This document shows, piece by piece, positions 1 to 11,235 of a DNA stretch of 64,000 nt; the first letter of the stretch is position 1; each line of letters begins with the position of its first letter. Where the stretch lies: the NCBI GenBank assembly GCA_015179045.1, contig WHUZ01000093.1, positions 161,916-225,915 on the forward strand, given 5' to 3'. A model generated the notes under the pieces. The model worked only from the letters and a program-made list of their open reading frames with translations, did not search any database and had not been told where the DNA came from. The stretch is from Kalaharituber pfeilii. Lineage: Eukaryota; Ascomycota; Pezizomycetes; Pezizales; Pezizaceae. A program made the translations under genes and the position numbers.

Positions 1-376
1 AACACAAACTAGAAACGCGCCGACCACCGCCGACCACGGGCCCACCGCAGCCCCGGCGCTCGCCCTGCGCACAACCACCCACACCGACCCGCGCCTGGAC
101 ACTCGGCCACGGTACCCCAGCAACCGTCTCACGCTAACAGGGCAAGCAAGCAGACTAAGTGAAATAAATACTTAATTACGGCCGCGTCCTCCCCCCCCCC
201 CACTCTCTGTTCCTGATCAGACCGATCTTCGATTCAGACAAACAAAATCGACAATCTGTAGCAGCAAAACAACGACCACAACATCATCACTGCTCACGCA
301 TACATAATCACGACCGCTGCCACTACGATTCAATCCTCTATATAGCACCGTTGCAACACAGTAATCCTACACAGCT
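1..376. other. 5' flank of the first gene
   Basis: No coding signal is visible. The last 50 bases hold a TATA-like CTCTATATAGCACCG at about 336-350, only about 30 nt before the first ATG of the following reading frame. If that TATA is used, transcription would start almost at that ATG, and the in-frame ATG at 569 becomes a serious alternative start. Confidence 0.4.
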
Positions 377-1330
377 ATGTGCGATTCTAGTCCATTCTCC
401 TCTTTCTTGTCCGCTCATCCGGCATGGGCCTCACCACGCTCACCCTCATTATGCCCTGACTACTCCTTCCCACCCACATCGAGCTACCGCCGAACATCCT
501 CCACTTGCAGCTCCGTATCTCCTAAATCCAGCATCTACCACGGCCGCCGCGGCGCCGTCGTTGCATCCATGGAATCTGACTGCAATTCGGACTTACCGAC
601 CCCACTAGAACAGATCCGCCGAGGCTCAATATCAACTGCTTTCAACACAATGGGTATCAACAATGCCCCTTTACGAGGCCTACCAATGCCAGTGATGAGG
701 CATTCTCAGACATACACCCAAAGCTTGCTGTCGCCACCGTCGTCGCCTAGGGAGCCACCGGCGATGGAGATTGAGGAGACTGAGGAAGAATTGGAGGTGG
801 CGGAGGAGATGAGGGAGTATGATGACAGGAGATTTCAGAGACAGATCATGTCTAGGCTACAGGCATTGAACCGGACTCACGTCGAGGAGGCGGAGAGCGA
901 AGGGATACCTTCGGTGACGGTAGAACCCACCTCGAAATTCACACCCCCTCCTTCCCCGCGCCCGTTCTCAAGCCTTGAGCTCCCCGCGCGACAATCAGAC
1001 CGCAGCGGAAGCGGCATCGGCGCTAGGTGCAGAGCGCGCAGTTTGAAGCCTTCGCCGTGCTCTTCTGCCGTGCCTTCACCGCTTCCATCGCCAAGGCTAT
1101 CAAAGGCAGGACGGCGTGTGTCATTGCCTGCTAACTCCTCAGCGGTTCCATCCGCGAGCACGGGCCACACGTCCGCAAGGGGAGCAGTCAAGAAGTCAAA
1201 CTCGTCGATGGGAAGCAGGAGGGGGAGTGCAAAGGGCTGGGAGAGCTTGGTGGTTGCGGGTGGTTTGTTCAAGAGCGGGTGGAGCTGGGAGAGTGCGTAT
1301 GGGAAGGGAGTGGGCGATGAGGGGCAGTGA
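377..1330 (+). CDS. Hypothetical Ser/Pro-rich disordered protein
   Basis: The uninterrupted frame encodes 317 residues. No catalytic domain is recognised. The protein is rich in Ser, Pro and Arg, with many SP/TP dipeptides that could be proline-directed phosphorylation sites. A short acidic, helix-prone segment (about residues 130-165, EETEEELEVAEEM onward) is the only part likely to fold. The C-terminal quarter is basic and Ser-rich. A second in-frame ATG at 569 (residue 65) starts MESDCNSDLPTPLEQ and may be the real start, given the close TATA box. No intron is needed. A regulatory or scaffold role would be a guess. The length of the frame and its biased but protein-like composition support real coding; an overlapping antisense frame at 877-1371 is treated as a shadow. 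Confidence 0.6.
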   Translation: MCDSSPFSSFLSAHPAWASPRSPSLCPDYSFPPTSSYRRTSSTCSSVSPKSSIYHGRRGAVVASMESDCNSDLPTPLEQIRRGSISTAFNTMGINNAPLRGLPMPVMRHSQTYTQSLLSPPSSPREPPAMEIEETEEELEVAEEMREYDDRRFQRQIMSRLQALNRTHVEEAESEGIPSVTVEPTSKFTPPPSPRPFSSLELPARQSDRSGSGIGARCRARSLKPSPCSSAVPSPLPSPRLSKAGRRVSLPANSSAVPSASTGHTSARGAVKKSNSSMGSRRGSAKGWESLVVAGGLFKSGWSWESAYGKGVGDEGQ

Positions 1331-4300
1331 AGAAAGCCTGCGTTTGTCACAGTGAAACTTGATGACCTCATAACCTATTCCAAATCCGTTATCAGTCCAA
1401 ACCTTTTCAACTTTGCATCAACGGAGCATTTGGTCAATGGCATTCATATTCGAGATTTAATTCTGCACAGCGTTCTTTCTCCTTCACCGAACCATTAATT
1501 CGTTTACTGGGGACATTAAAAAAGTGGGATTGGATTCGGATTGGAGGAGTTTATCCTTCCTTGCCTTCCTTACCTCTCTTATTCTCATCGTCCTTGACAC
1601 TAGTATCTTTCTTCACCCAATAGACTGGAATGGCAGCTTTGCTCATCAATTCCGCGATTTTTTTTTTCCTTCACAATATGCTTACCTTTTTTACTCTTGA
1701 ATTCATTTTCCTTTTGAATTTGATTTATGGTGGGAAAACATTCGAACGGCGGAACGAGCTTGGAGGGCTTTGGGGGATTTTCTAACAACAGTCTCATCAT
1801 TTCCGGTCGGCGCATCAAAGTATTCTTTGCTGTTTGAGCTTTTTTGTTTGTGTGACTTATGATTTATTCTCTTTTTGCCGGTTTGCTTGGGGTCCCTTTT
1901 AAGGTGGCATTTTTGGCATTTTCTTTTTCATTTTTTCCGCCTTTTCTTTTCCTGGGTTCATTGGTCGCGCTTTGGGGCTTTTATCATCTCTTGTGTATTT
2001 TGTGGCTTTGCTTTCTTTTTTATGCTTTATGGAACGAAAGGGAGTATATACAATTTTGATATATATACAATTGCACCTAACTAACTGGGAATTGTTTTGG
2101 GTTTTTATTCTTTATTTCTTTTTGCAAATTGGCAGTTTGTGGAGGAACTATGGAAGAGGGGGCGGGGGATAAGGAAATTGGTGAGAAAGTGATGAAAAGA
2201 GATGGAATTGAAGTTTGTAGTGTACGGATAGGGGTAGGAAAAAAGGTAGCCTCGTAGGATAAGGAAATAGTTGCTCTATCTACTACAGCATAGTTGAACT
2301 GTGAGGATGGTGGAAGGGAGGATAAGAATGAATAAAAAGCATATATTTGAAAATAAATAAAATAAAAAACAATGCATGTGTGCTGAGCCTTTGTTCGTAT
2401 CGTGGGGCTGGTTACGAGACTACCGTGGGGAAGTTTTTGTGATCCTCTCGTATATCTAGGTACAACCAAATGTGACTGAGAGACAGGGTACTAGTACAAG
2501 GCTATGCCCCCCCACCGCCCCCCACGGCGGAGGCGAACTACCGACTGAGGCGATTAAACTCTTTAAACTTATTGAGCAGGGCTTTTTTCTTCTTTTCTGT
2601 CCATGTATGATACAACTTGTATGTTATAATTGTAGGTAGCAAGGCGCTGGGAGGGGAAACAGTATGCTCTGGGGGAGCAGTGCCCTTCATTCGCCCCACC
2701 CTCCCCTGGCAAGCAAGGCTTTTTGAAAGCCCGTGCAGGGAATCGCAAACTCGGGTTTTGGTTGGGAAAAAGCCGGGGGGGCGGCGGCGGCGGCGGAGGA
2801 GGAGTCGAGCTGAGAGAGGGGGAAGGGGGGGCAATTGCAAGGATTGAGGGGGGGGCTTGGCTTGGAAATCCTTTTTTTTTTTTTTTTTTTTTTTTGGTTT
2901 CTCGAGGTGGGAGTGTATTTTGAATTATAAAGATTATTATAATTGATTTTGTATGTCTTTTCGGAGATGTCGGTTTCTGGGATATAGTTTATGTAAGGTG
3001 CGTGTAGATATATGATTTGTTCCATTTTGAATTTTTTTTTTTTTTTTTTAGGGGGTTATGTAAACGAAGTAAGGAAATATGCCTTTTTTTTTTTTTTTTT
3101 TTTCTTTTTTTTCATATTGTTGTAAATGATAAAACTTTTCTGCCTGTGCTACTTCAAAAACGGGGGGGCGCGGGAAAGGGAAAAAAAAGAAAAAAAGAAA
3201 GGAAACAAAGCAAAACAAAAACAAAAGTAACTACAACTGCAACGCAAAACAAAAACAAAAAAAAATTTTTTGTTGAGAGAGACATTCGGAGAATAGGACG
3301 CAATCTGATTACAGCGTTCCATCACAGTGACGAGGTGGTGGCACGAAGGAAAAGTTCTTGGCATTGTGAGACTATGTGAAGCTATGAGTTTTATACTACA
3401 GCCAATCGTGCTCCCGAATTAGTCTCCGATCAATTCCGGAAGCTCCGCTTTTAGTCAGTGTCTGTTTACGGGACGAATACCGAATGTAGCTGGCAAACAT
3501 ACTTTGTTCAATACCAAGCATCGGTACTGTAGTTAGAGATAGAGAGTGGGGTGGATTAGAAAGATCTAGGTACTGTGGGGTTGATGATCATAGAGAATCA
3601 GTCTAAGTCTATGAACATGTCCTTTTCCCCTTATACAGCCTCTGCCTTCCCTTCACTTCCTCCTACAGTCACCACACCTGACTCTGCTATTCACTCTGCG
3701 AAGCCTCTCATCTAACCATCCGCTCATGGGTTATTCATTCCCAGCTCCCCTTTGCTACTTACAGTACATGGGATTTCCTCAACTTCATGTTCGGCCATTA
3801 GCTCTAACCAGCCACGCCTGTCACATGCCAAACGCTGAGGCATAATATCCGTTATCTCCTTGAAGTCGCGAGACATGCTTCCGAGAGGACCCATAACACA
3901 ACAACTCAACAAAAAATGCACCTTTTTATATTTTGAAAACAGATTTCAATTCTCTGATGTCCATTCCTGTGGTCTATTATTTTTATGTAATTCTTTTCCT
4001 ATTTTATTGATTTTCTGTTGATTTTTTTGAAGGCTACTCAAATGTCGTGTGTCGGGGGAGGGGGGGTGCTCGGATGCATGTCTCGCGACTCCAAGGGGTA
4101 ACAAGGTGTGACACTGGTGCCAAGTGTTCGGCAAGGGATTCGCTATAGCGAGGTTCCTTATAGCAAGGGCAGATTGTACGCCCAAGCGCATAACGGTAGA
4201 ACGGGATCACCTGTGAATGCAAGGAGGTCATCTCGACAGACCGGGTTTGCTTGCACTCCATCAGGGTAACGGCGATTGAGGTTTGTTGCTACATTCTGAA

Positions 4301-7300
4301 TGAAACAAATCTCATAGGAAGTAACTTGTGCCTGTATTTTCTGGTAAGTACAAGAATGGCAATAGTAAATATATATGCATGAGGGTACAAACTCTCATAA
4401 GACTTGGTCAAAGCGGCGTCCCAGCTCTTGCATTCTCTTCCAGAATTATTTGCAGTATTACAGTAGCGACCATCACTACGACGAAAAGTGTCTCTGGGAC
4501 TCCATGCCAATGCTTGGTGGACTTCGGCGGCCCGCAAGTTAAGTGTAAATGCGGAAGGCAAAGAAACAGATCGCTTCACCTAAATGTTTTGTTGTTAGTA
4601 TAACATTTGGATCATTAGGTGATTGGCTATTAGTGGGATTTGGTTTCCAAGAATTGGATAATGCTCGAGTGATTAGTTGAGGAGCTACTTGAGCCATTGA
4701 GAGCAAACTGGAGAGCAGAGAAAAGTTATGTGTTGTCGTTCGTTGCAGACTCGCCGTTCTTTGTTCTATTCAAAGAGATATAAATGAGAATGATATCGAG
4801 GTTGTGGAAGTGGGAAGCGGAGGGTCTCAGCCCTGCCAAGGCCGCCGCCAGATTTCTCGGCATTGGAAATGATATGCTTACTCAGCTCTCTATGGTGGTT
4901 GTAATCTCATGCCAACGGGGAGGGCAATACCAGTAACCAAAGAGTACTCTACTAATTTTGCTTTCTACGGCATAGAAAAGTGGACCCCATTTCTTTGAGC
5001 GATCCGAACGAATGCAACGCACCTGCTGAGTTTGTGTGCGCGTGAAGTAGGGGTGGGGCTCAGGTGGTGAGTTCAGTCGTGCGTGGGGGCGCATGAGGCT
5101 CTGGCTCTTGCTATTGAAACCTTTTTCACATGACGATGGGAATCAAGGTACGAGATAAGAGGGAGTCATTCGATGTCGTTATCATGATATGATTGCCTCT
5201 GGGGAGTAACAGTTGTAGGTACCAAAGTCACCCTTAAAAAGGAATGACGAGATCTGCCATTACTTTATTGATCATACTTCAATATAAATAAATTGATACG
5301 CACTCATGCCCAGGCCCAAGGCTAATGCCCTAGAAACAGCTTCTAGAACGTGACAATTGCTCATCGATTCAGTTAGTATCACTGCTTTATTTCCTCCGCC
5401 AAAAAAAAACTTGCTCAAGCCTGAATTGCAATATATCTATATTGCAGTTTTTCCATTGATGCATATATCGTCACTTCATTTATAAAAAACTAATCATCAT
5501 ATTCACTACATCAATCGGATATTTCAAAGCGTCACCACACACACACTCACACACATCTAGTTACCGGCGACTTGAGATTTACTACACTTAATTAATCGCA
5601 CTTTAAAAATCGGTCGCCTATCCGCGATATATCCTATTATACCGGTTTTTTTTTATTTCGGAAATGTCAGACTGAAACTTGAATACATGTAGGAAGGAAA
5701 CAGTACGCCAGGCTGACTGGCTCATTTGCTCAAGCATTTTATTTTACTTCACCGGTCAGAGTGAACCCTTGAACGTAACGTGTAAGGTGATATTAGGTCA
5801 AAATCTTGATTCCATGTTTATAAAAATGTTTTTTGCCTTACTCTACATCATCGTTATTCTCTGGACCAAGTCATCAATGTCCTATATGGTGTTTTGGTGA
5901 TACATATCTTGCATAAAAACTCCGTACTGGGCTGTACTGTTACAACCTTGCATAATTGTGAGTTTCGAACTGGCGGTGCTTGCCTCCCCACGTGTATGGG
6001 AAGAAGCGTTCTTTGGGTTCTGATAGGCTAGGCAGATCACACCCCCTTTCAATCCCTTTTCCGTCCCCCTCTTCTGCCCCGCTCCGCCCCCCTCCGCCTC
6101 GAGTAAAAACGAAGCCTCAAAAACACAGCAATGCGACCCTAGCTTCCTCCTTCCTTCTTCAAACCCGCGCGCTGTCTTCCGATATATTTTGATGAATATC
6201 GTTAAAGCACCGCGGCGGCGTCCAATACATTTTCTTCCCTTCCACCCCCCCACTCTCATTTCCCTTCCCCACCTTTTTCTAGAGGTACAGTACTAGGCTG
6301 ATGCGACATATCTATCCGTCCAATTGAATCCCCATGTGCCTTATTGAGGTAACTCGTATTCAACAAAGGTCCCATCACATGCATACGAGTCTTCTTTTTG
6401 GTCTAAAAATCACGCATTAGCCAATCATGATTTACTTTATGTATGGATGCTCAAACATAGGGAGCTAGAAATGCAAATTAATGAATCAACGAAAGGGTAG
6501 GAGCGGATACTATGAACCACACTGCTATGAACCAGCCCAACCCTGTTTGAACCAAAATTTTTAGGGAAAAAGTTGGCTAAGTCTCAAATTCGGAGCTTTA
6601 GATCTGATGAAATCGGTGCTTGCTTTCTCTTCTCTTCTATCACATCTAGAGCCACACATATACTCGATATGCATTGGTTGATCCTTGTTACAACCAAAAC
6701 CGGATTCCCATATTCGGCAACTTTGAACCTGGCTAATGGATTATCTCTTGACCATGTATATCACATGGCGCCAAAGAATAAAAAACAAGTTAACGGGTTT
6801 GCCGTTCCAGCCTTGCAATTATTTGCAGCTGACCGCCAGGGGTTGCCTTAGAGTTACCTTTGGAGTAAGTCGCGATGAGAGGGGTACGACTAACGCATCC
6901 GGACCAGTGGCCACTGGCCATTGAATTCACGTTGCAAATGAGTGGTAACAGTGGGAGCTGTACGTACATGTGAACAACTAGCTTGCAAGTTGTCACACGC
7001 CTCAGCTGACTTGCAAAGATGGCTACGTGGGTGAATCTGGAACGAGCGAGATTTCGATTATTCCTGCAGAATGCAGAAGCCACAATGCATGTATAACGCA
7101 TGCATGCGAGTATGTTCGGATGTGCAGGGGGGCGCAGTACTTCTGATACCCAGACTTTCTTCCTTTGGTTAAATGGACCATGTGCGGGAAATTGGTTAGT
7201 TCCAAATTTATAACCTGTAGATGTACTCGTATGCTATAATAACTTGCCATGTTCGACTGCACTTTATGCAGTCACGTGGATGGAACTAATTTGTTCGGAG

Positions 7301-8559
7301 CATTGTGGAAAGTCATGTTACCTGCGGCGCATGACGTAGGCCCGGAACTACACCGTATTATCAGCTCCTTACCATATCTTCTGAAACCGCATTGCGTACA
7401 AACCTCCTCACAGTCACTGTTGTGGATGATAACTAGAATTAACTAAATCACTGAGCCCCTCAATCAGTCCAGCGTACTGCCATCACCTCATGTCCATGAT
7501 CCTTGGTTTACCGAATAGTTCTGCCTTACCAGTTGGCAATCTATACCTGCATTGCTCAACCCCAGCACATCACGCCTTCTGCCGTGCCGTGTCCTCTGAA
7601 TGGGGCCAGCATCCACTCGAAGTATATGAAAAAAATGCTGGCACAGGTGTATTCGCAGAGCTTTGTATTTCTTATGCCAGAAATAGGCTATATCGCCTAT
7701 CGATTAACCAACGTGGTCTTCCAATATCCCTACCCTGCAAGCGATCGGGCCAACGGCAATGCCACATCGTTAAGGCGTGACAGGGGCAATTTGAGCGTGC
7801 CGAACATTCTCAAATAGACGACGAATCTCGCCTTCGGTGCATTCTACTCGAGTAGTAGCAAATCAAGATCGAGGGCGAGAGGGAAGCCGGATAACATGTG
7901 GGGCGGATAACAGTGAGGCGGATAGCGATGCGTCCCCGCCCAAGAACCGCGACTGGTGCGAAATGATGGACGCTTCAGGTGTGCACCGCCTCGCATCATC
8001 CTTGGGAATCGATCTTGGCGCATGCAGCGCATATTGATGAGGCCTATAATCTATTGGTAGGCGGAGACCATATCACAATTTGCATTTGGTGTGTGTTTCG
8101 CAAACTTTGCCTAACGGACCGTTGCATTCTAGGAGCTCGCTAATGCGGCATCCGTGACCTACCTCGGTGTGGAGTAGTGCGGCACGGGGCCGAATTTGGA
8201 ACCGAGGTCGAGAGTAGTCTGGGCCGAGAGATGATCCATAAAGTGAGCACCTCAAATCATGTGACATGCAGTGGAATCAAACTTTCTTTGAGTGGCATTA
8301 TTTTTCATTGAACGCTCAGTGGGCATTTGCAGATGGGAAACCCCCCATAAGCGGCATACGGAGTCCTGGGCAGACATAATAACCTCGCCCATGTGCACAT
8401 ATTGTGAATCCAGGACATACAAAGACCCCAGGACTTTCAATCTCAAGTTTAGGTATGTACTGTTCTCATGCCTAGACTATTATTTTCGGCCTTCAACCGT
8501 AGTATGTACAATCCCTATGCGGTCTCCGGCATAACAGCTTATTTCAGACATCATCACCT
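1331..8559. other. Gene-poor, low-complexity intergenic region
   Basis: No convincing gene is seen on either strand. The first part holds homopolymer runs (T tracts near 2871-2895, 3030-3050 and 3083-3103; G tracts near 2776 and 2848) and purine-rich stretches. A decayed pogo-type terminal repeat is visible near 4140-4180 (CGCTATAGCGAGG followed by TTATAGCAAGGG). A fragment at 6899-6920 resembles the terminal repeat of the element at 25537-26103. Short frames in this stretch have no recognisable domain, skewed composition and no consistent codon use, so none is reported as a gene. Confidence 0.5.
2408..2422 (+). repeat. 15-nt micro-insertion word, copy 1
   Basis: The word CTGGTTACGAGACTA is flanked by direct repeats: CGTGGGG at 2401-2407 and again at 2424-2430. 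Extended to 8 bp, the pair is TCGTGGGG / CCGTGGGG with one mismatch. The same word recurs at 32703, 39063 and 55889, and with one extra T at 49916. Confidence 0.6.
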
Positions 8560-8617
8560 GCCCTGCCATGGCGAATGGCTGCAAGCGGGGTTACGTGATA
8601 AAAAAAAAAAAAAAGAA
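8560..8617 (+). mobile_element. Truncated LINE 3' end with A-tail
   Basis: A short sense-orientation segment reads CCATGGCGAATGGCTGCAAG, then a GGGGTTACGTGA-type end, then a run of about 14 A. The same module occurs in antisense at 54071 and 26851, which marks it as a dispersed, poly-A-tailed retroposon end. No flanking duplication is obvious here. Confidence 0.5.
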
Positions 8618-9547
8618 AACTGTCATCCCCGTTACCATCCTGCTGTGCTTTTAGAGACCGGAATGCAGGAAAGGATGACCAAAGTGGTGGGAAGCTGTGA
8701 AGAACGGGAGAGAGAACGAGCTGGTGGTATTGCTTGCTAGAATCATTATGGGAGATTTCGTGTCGGAAAGTTCATTTTCACTTTTGGTGCTGAATGACTT
8801 GCCTAAGTGGGTGGCTTTCTATGGCACGCTGGATCAGCATTAGTAACTGAAAATGCGCGGCTGATGCCAAGTAGCATATGTTTGTAGGTATTCTTGGTGC
8901 GTGTCGGAGATGCAACTGCGAAGTAATAAACAATCATCATCCACCATCACTCACAGCACCGAAAGTGAACACGAAGGCTCTTAACAAGTCCTCACTTTCC
9001 TTGCTATATATATCCAACAGTTTTGTGATTTTGCGCCACTAGTCATTTAAGATGGATAACCAGAGAGAGGGACGGCAAGGAGGGCGCCGTAGGAGAGGGA
9101 GACTTTTTATGGATAATCTGCTAGTCAGGTGGGTTTCCAAAATAATAATAGCGCTTCATTACTGGACTCCCTAGGCTCACCTCTGCCAATTGATAGACGT
9201 CCGCCTATGGGGGCCGGCAGTGACCCCCCCGCCTCCAGCTGTCTCCGTCCCAGCTGTCTCCACCCCGGCTGTCCCCACCCCGGCTGTCCCCACTCCGGCT
9301 GTCCCCACTCCGGCTGTCCCCACTCTGGCTGTCCCCACCCCGGCTGTCTCCGCCCCAGCTAACAAACTTCGGCTTGCTACGGATGATTTGTCTAGAGAGA
9401 GTAATGAAAGACTAGTTACACTCGGTATGTACAAGCTTTATCCCCTCTTACTTTGCACCAAGCTTTTGTTATCGTAGAGCTAGCACGGGATCAACGTCGA
9501 ACAATTGAATGAACACCCTTGAATTTGATCAGTAAGTCAAGAATGGC
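8618..9547. other. Upstream region of the dead STAND gene
   Basis: A TATATATATCC motif at about 9004-9014 and an ATG at 9051 (opening MDNQREGRQGGRRRR) could be the old promoter and first exon of the STAND relic that follows, but the frame cannot be joined with confidence. The 15-nt minisatellite at 9231-9360 lies here. Confidence 0.3.
9231..9360 (+). repeat. 15-nt minisatellite, about 8-9 units
   Basis: Tandem copies of a unit close to CCGGCTGTCCCCACC run across this stretch. It is open in several frames; one would read as PAVPT repeats, another as a Cys/His/Pro-rich repeat. Because the unit is a multiple of three, any frame stays open, so openness is not evidence for coding. It could once have encoded a linker upstream of the STAND domain. 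Confidence 0.7.
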
Positions 9548-11235
9548 TATCTTGCTAAACATCAGCTGGAGTTTGACCTCAACCACGCTATTCCTGCGGA
9601 GGGAATGACACATCCACATGACAGTAATCGTTTTGATCTACTGGAAGCTGTTAAGAAATTCCTTTCAGATGCTGTATCACAAAAGGTTTGCTTTTTTATT
9701 TAATAATAGGTGCTTCCAGCCTTGCCGGCTCTCGCTAAGATGTGTGAATTAAAAGGTTTGCCTAATTTAGGGTGCAGCTGGGTCTGGAAGATCAACCTTC
9801 AACCATCACTTTGCATACCAACTATGGTCTGAGTACGAGAGCGCTTCCGATCAAGCAACTGCAGTAGTCCCCATCGTCATTTCACTCTTTAGAATATATA
9901 CACCTGGCACCCATCACCAAGACCTAATAGCTGGTTTCTTTGCTGCACAAGGTTTTCGTGAAGAGCAATAAAAGCTAGTTCGGCAACAACAACAGTTTGT
10001 GTTCATCTTGGATGGTTATGATGAAATTGAGAGGCGAGACCGCAATTTTTATACCGCAAACAAGCTTGACTCATGGAAAGCTAAAGTTGTCATTACCAGT
10101 CGACCAGAATATTTGCCCTCAGGATATCAGAGCAGATTTTACCCTCGTGGTCAGCCACAACTGTTACAAGAATACTACCTTGCACTATTCTCGAAGTCCA
10201 GTATCCAGAGGTATATTTCGCAATATGTAAATACTAGACCTGGCCATTCGATTGAAGAGTACGAATACTATGTTTCGAATCCTGATATGTTTACCTTAGT
10301 CAGCAACCCTTTCCTCCTCCGAATGGCTATGACTATGAGACCAGCTCAAGGTAAAGTCAAGCTTAAGCGTGGGGATTTATACGAACATTTCATCGATTAC
10401 TGGCTTGACCAGGCACATGAACGGTTGAATAATATTCAACTGCCAAAAGCTGAGCATGATGCGTATATCCAGTTAGAAAAGAATAACTTCAGTTTCCAAG
10501 TACGATGCTTTTGTCAACAGTTTGCACTAGCCCTCTATCGTCATCAGGTGTTGGAAGCAAATTATACCCCTATTGGTATCTTTTTTGAATGATTTGCATG
10601 GCATACGGATTCCTAAAGCTAATCTAAGTGGTGGCTTCTTTGACCGAGCTCAGCTGCAAAAGGCAGACCTATATCAGGTTTGTATATTGAACTAGAACTT
10701 ATTACTCCTATTAAACTTAATTCGCCAATTTCATCTGATGAGAAGGTTCGTATGCATCAGATTTGGCTTAGAAAAGCAGACTTAAGTAAAGCTAGCATGA
10801 GCTTTGTATCGTTTAGTGAAATGCCTTTTATCCAACTAAGACAGATTGTATTTACATGCTGATTCTCTCCTGATGGCAAGATGCTTGCCGCTGGCAGTGG
10901 TGATAATATACATCTATGGTCAATGCAGCCTCAACAAGCCATCCATACTTTTCAGGGCCATAGCAATGCGGTACGGAGTGTTGCCTTCTCCCCTGATGGG
11001 CAGCTGCTTGCCTCTGGCAGTTCTTACGGTATGTATGTATGTATGTAGGGCAGGTGCAACGCAATGCAAGTGGCACGCTAGACAACCATCATGCCTTAGA
11101 AATCATCTGTCTATGGGCAGTACCGCAAAACAGACTTGTCCTCACAGATGTAAATATCCAGGGTGTCACTGGGCTTGATCCGCTTAATGTTCGCCTGCTT
11201 AAATAACACCAAGCAATTGGGGAGCCTGTATCTAC
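9548..11235 (+). pseudogene. NACHT-pentapeptide-WD40 STAND relic
   Basis: A decayed signal-transducing ATPase of the STAND class. Recognisable parts in order: a pre-NACHT segment (FDLLEAVKKFLSD, about 9630); a P-loop GAAGSGRSTF at about 9771-9800, with Arg where the Walker A Lys is expected; Walker B FVFILDGYDE (about 9998-10027) and the sensor-like VVITSRPEY; pentapeptide-type stretches (ANLSGGFFDRAQLQKADLY near 10620; KADLSKASMSF near 10775); about one and a half WD40 repeats (FSPDGKMLAAGS, HTFQGHSNAVRSVAFSPDG, about 10860-11030); and a C-terminal tail (NIQGVTGLDPLN, about 11150). Lesions: TAG at 9768-9770, TAA at 9969-9971, several later stops and frame changes, a 59-bp insertion at 9692-9750, and loss of most WD40 repeats. 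In fungi such proteins are NLR-like sensors of non-self. The domain order is seen directly; the immune role is family inference. Confidence 0.85.
9692..9750 (-). mobile_element. 59-bp retroposon-like insertion with 11-bp TSD
   Basis: The insertion starts with a T run and is flanked by perfect copies of AAAAGGTTTGC at 9681-9691 and 9751-9761. It splits the STAND reading frame just before the P-loop; the same frame resumes after the second copy. T-run plus target duplication fits a 5'-truncated LINE end inserted on the minus strand. Confidence 0.65.

Noticed and set aside
3017..3379. 120-residue frame with poly-Phe and poly-Lys
   Set aside because: Direct translation of T and A homopolymer runs.
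9231..9360. Possible CRISPR-like or zinc-finger repeat (HPGCPHSGC)
   Set aside because: It is a short direct minisatellite without spacers, and the Cys/His pattern arises from one of three open phases.
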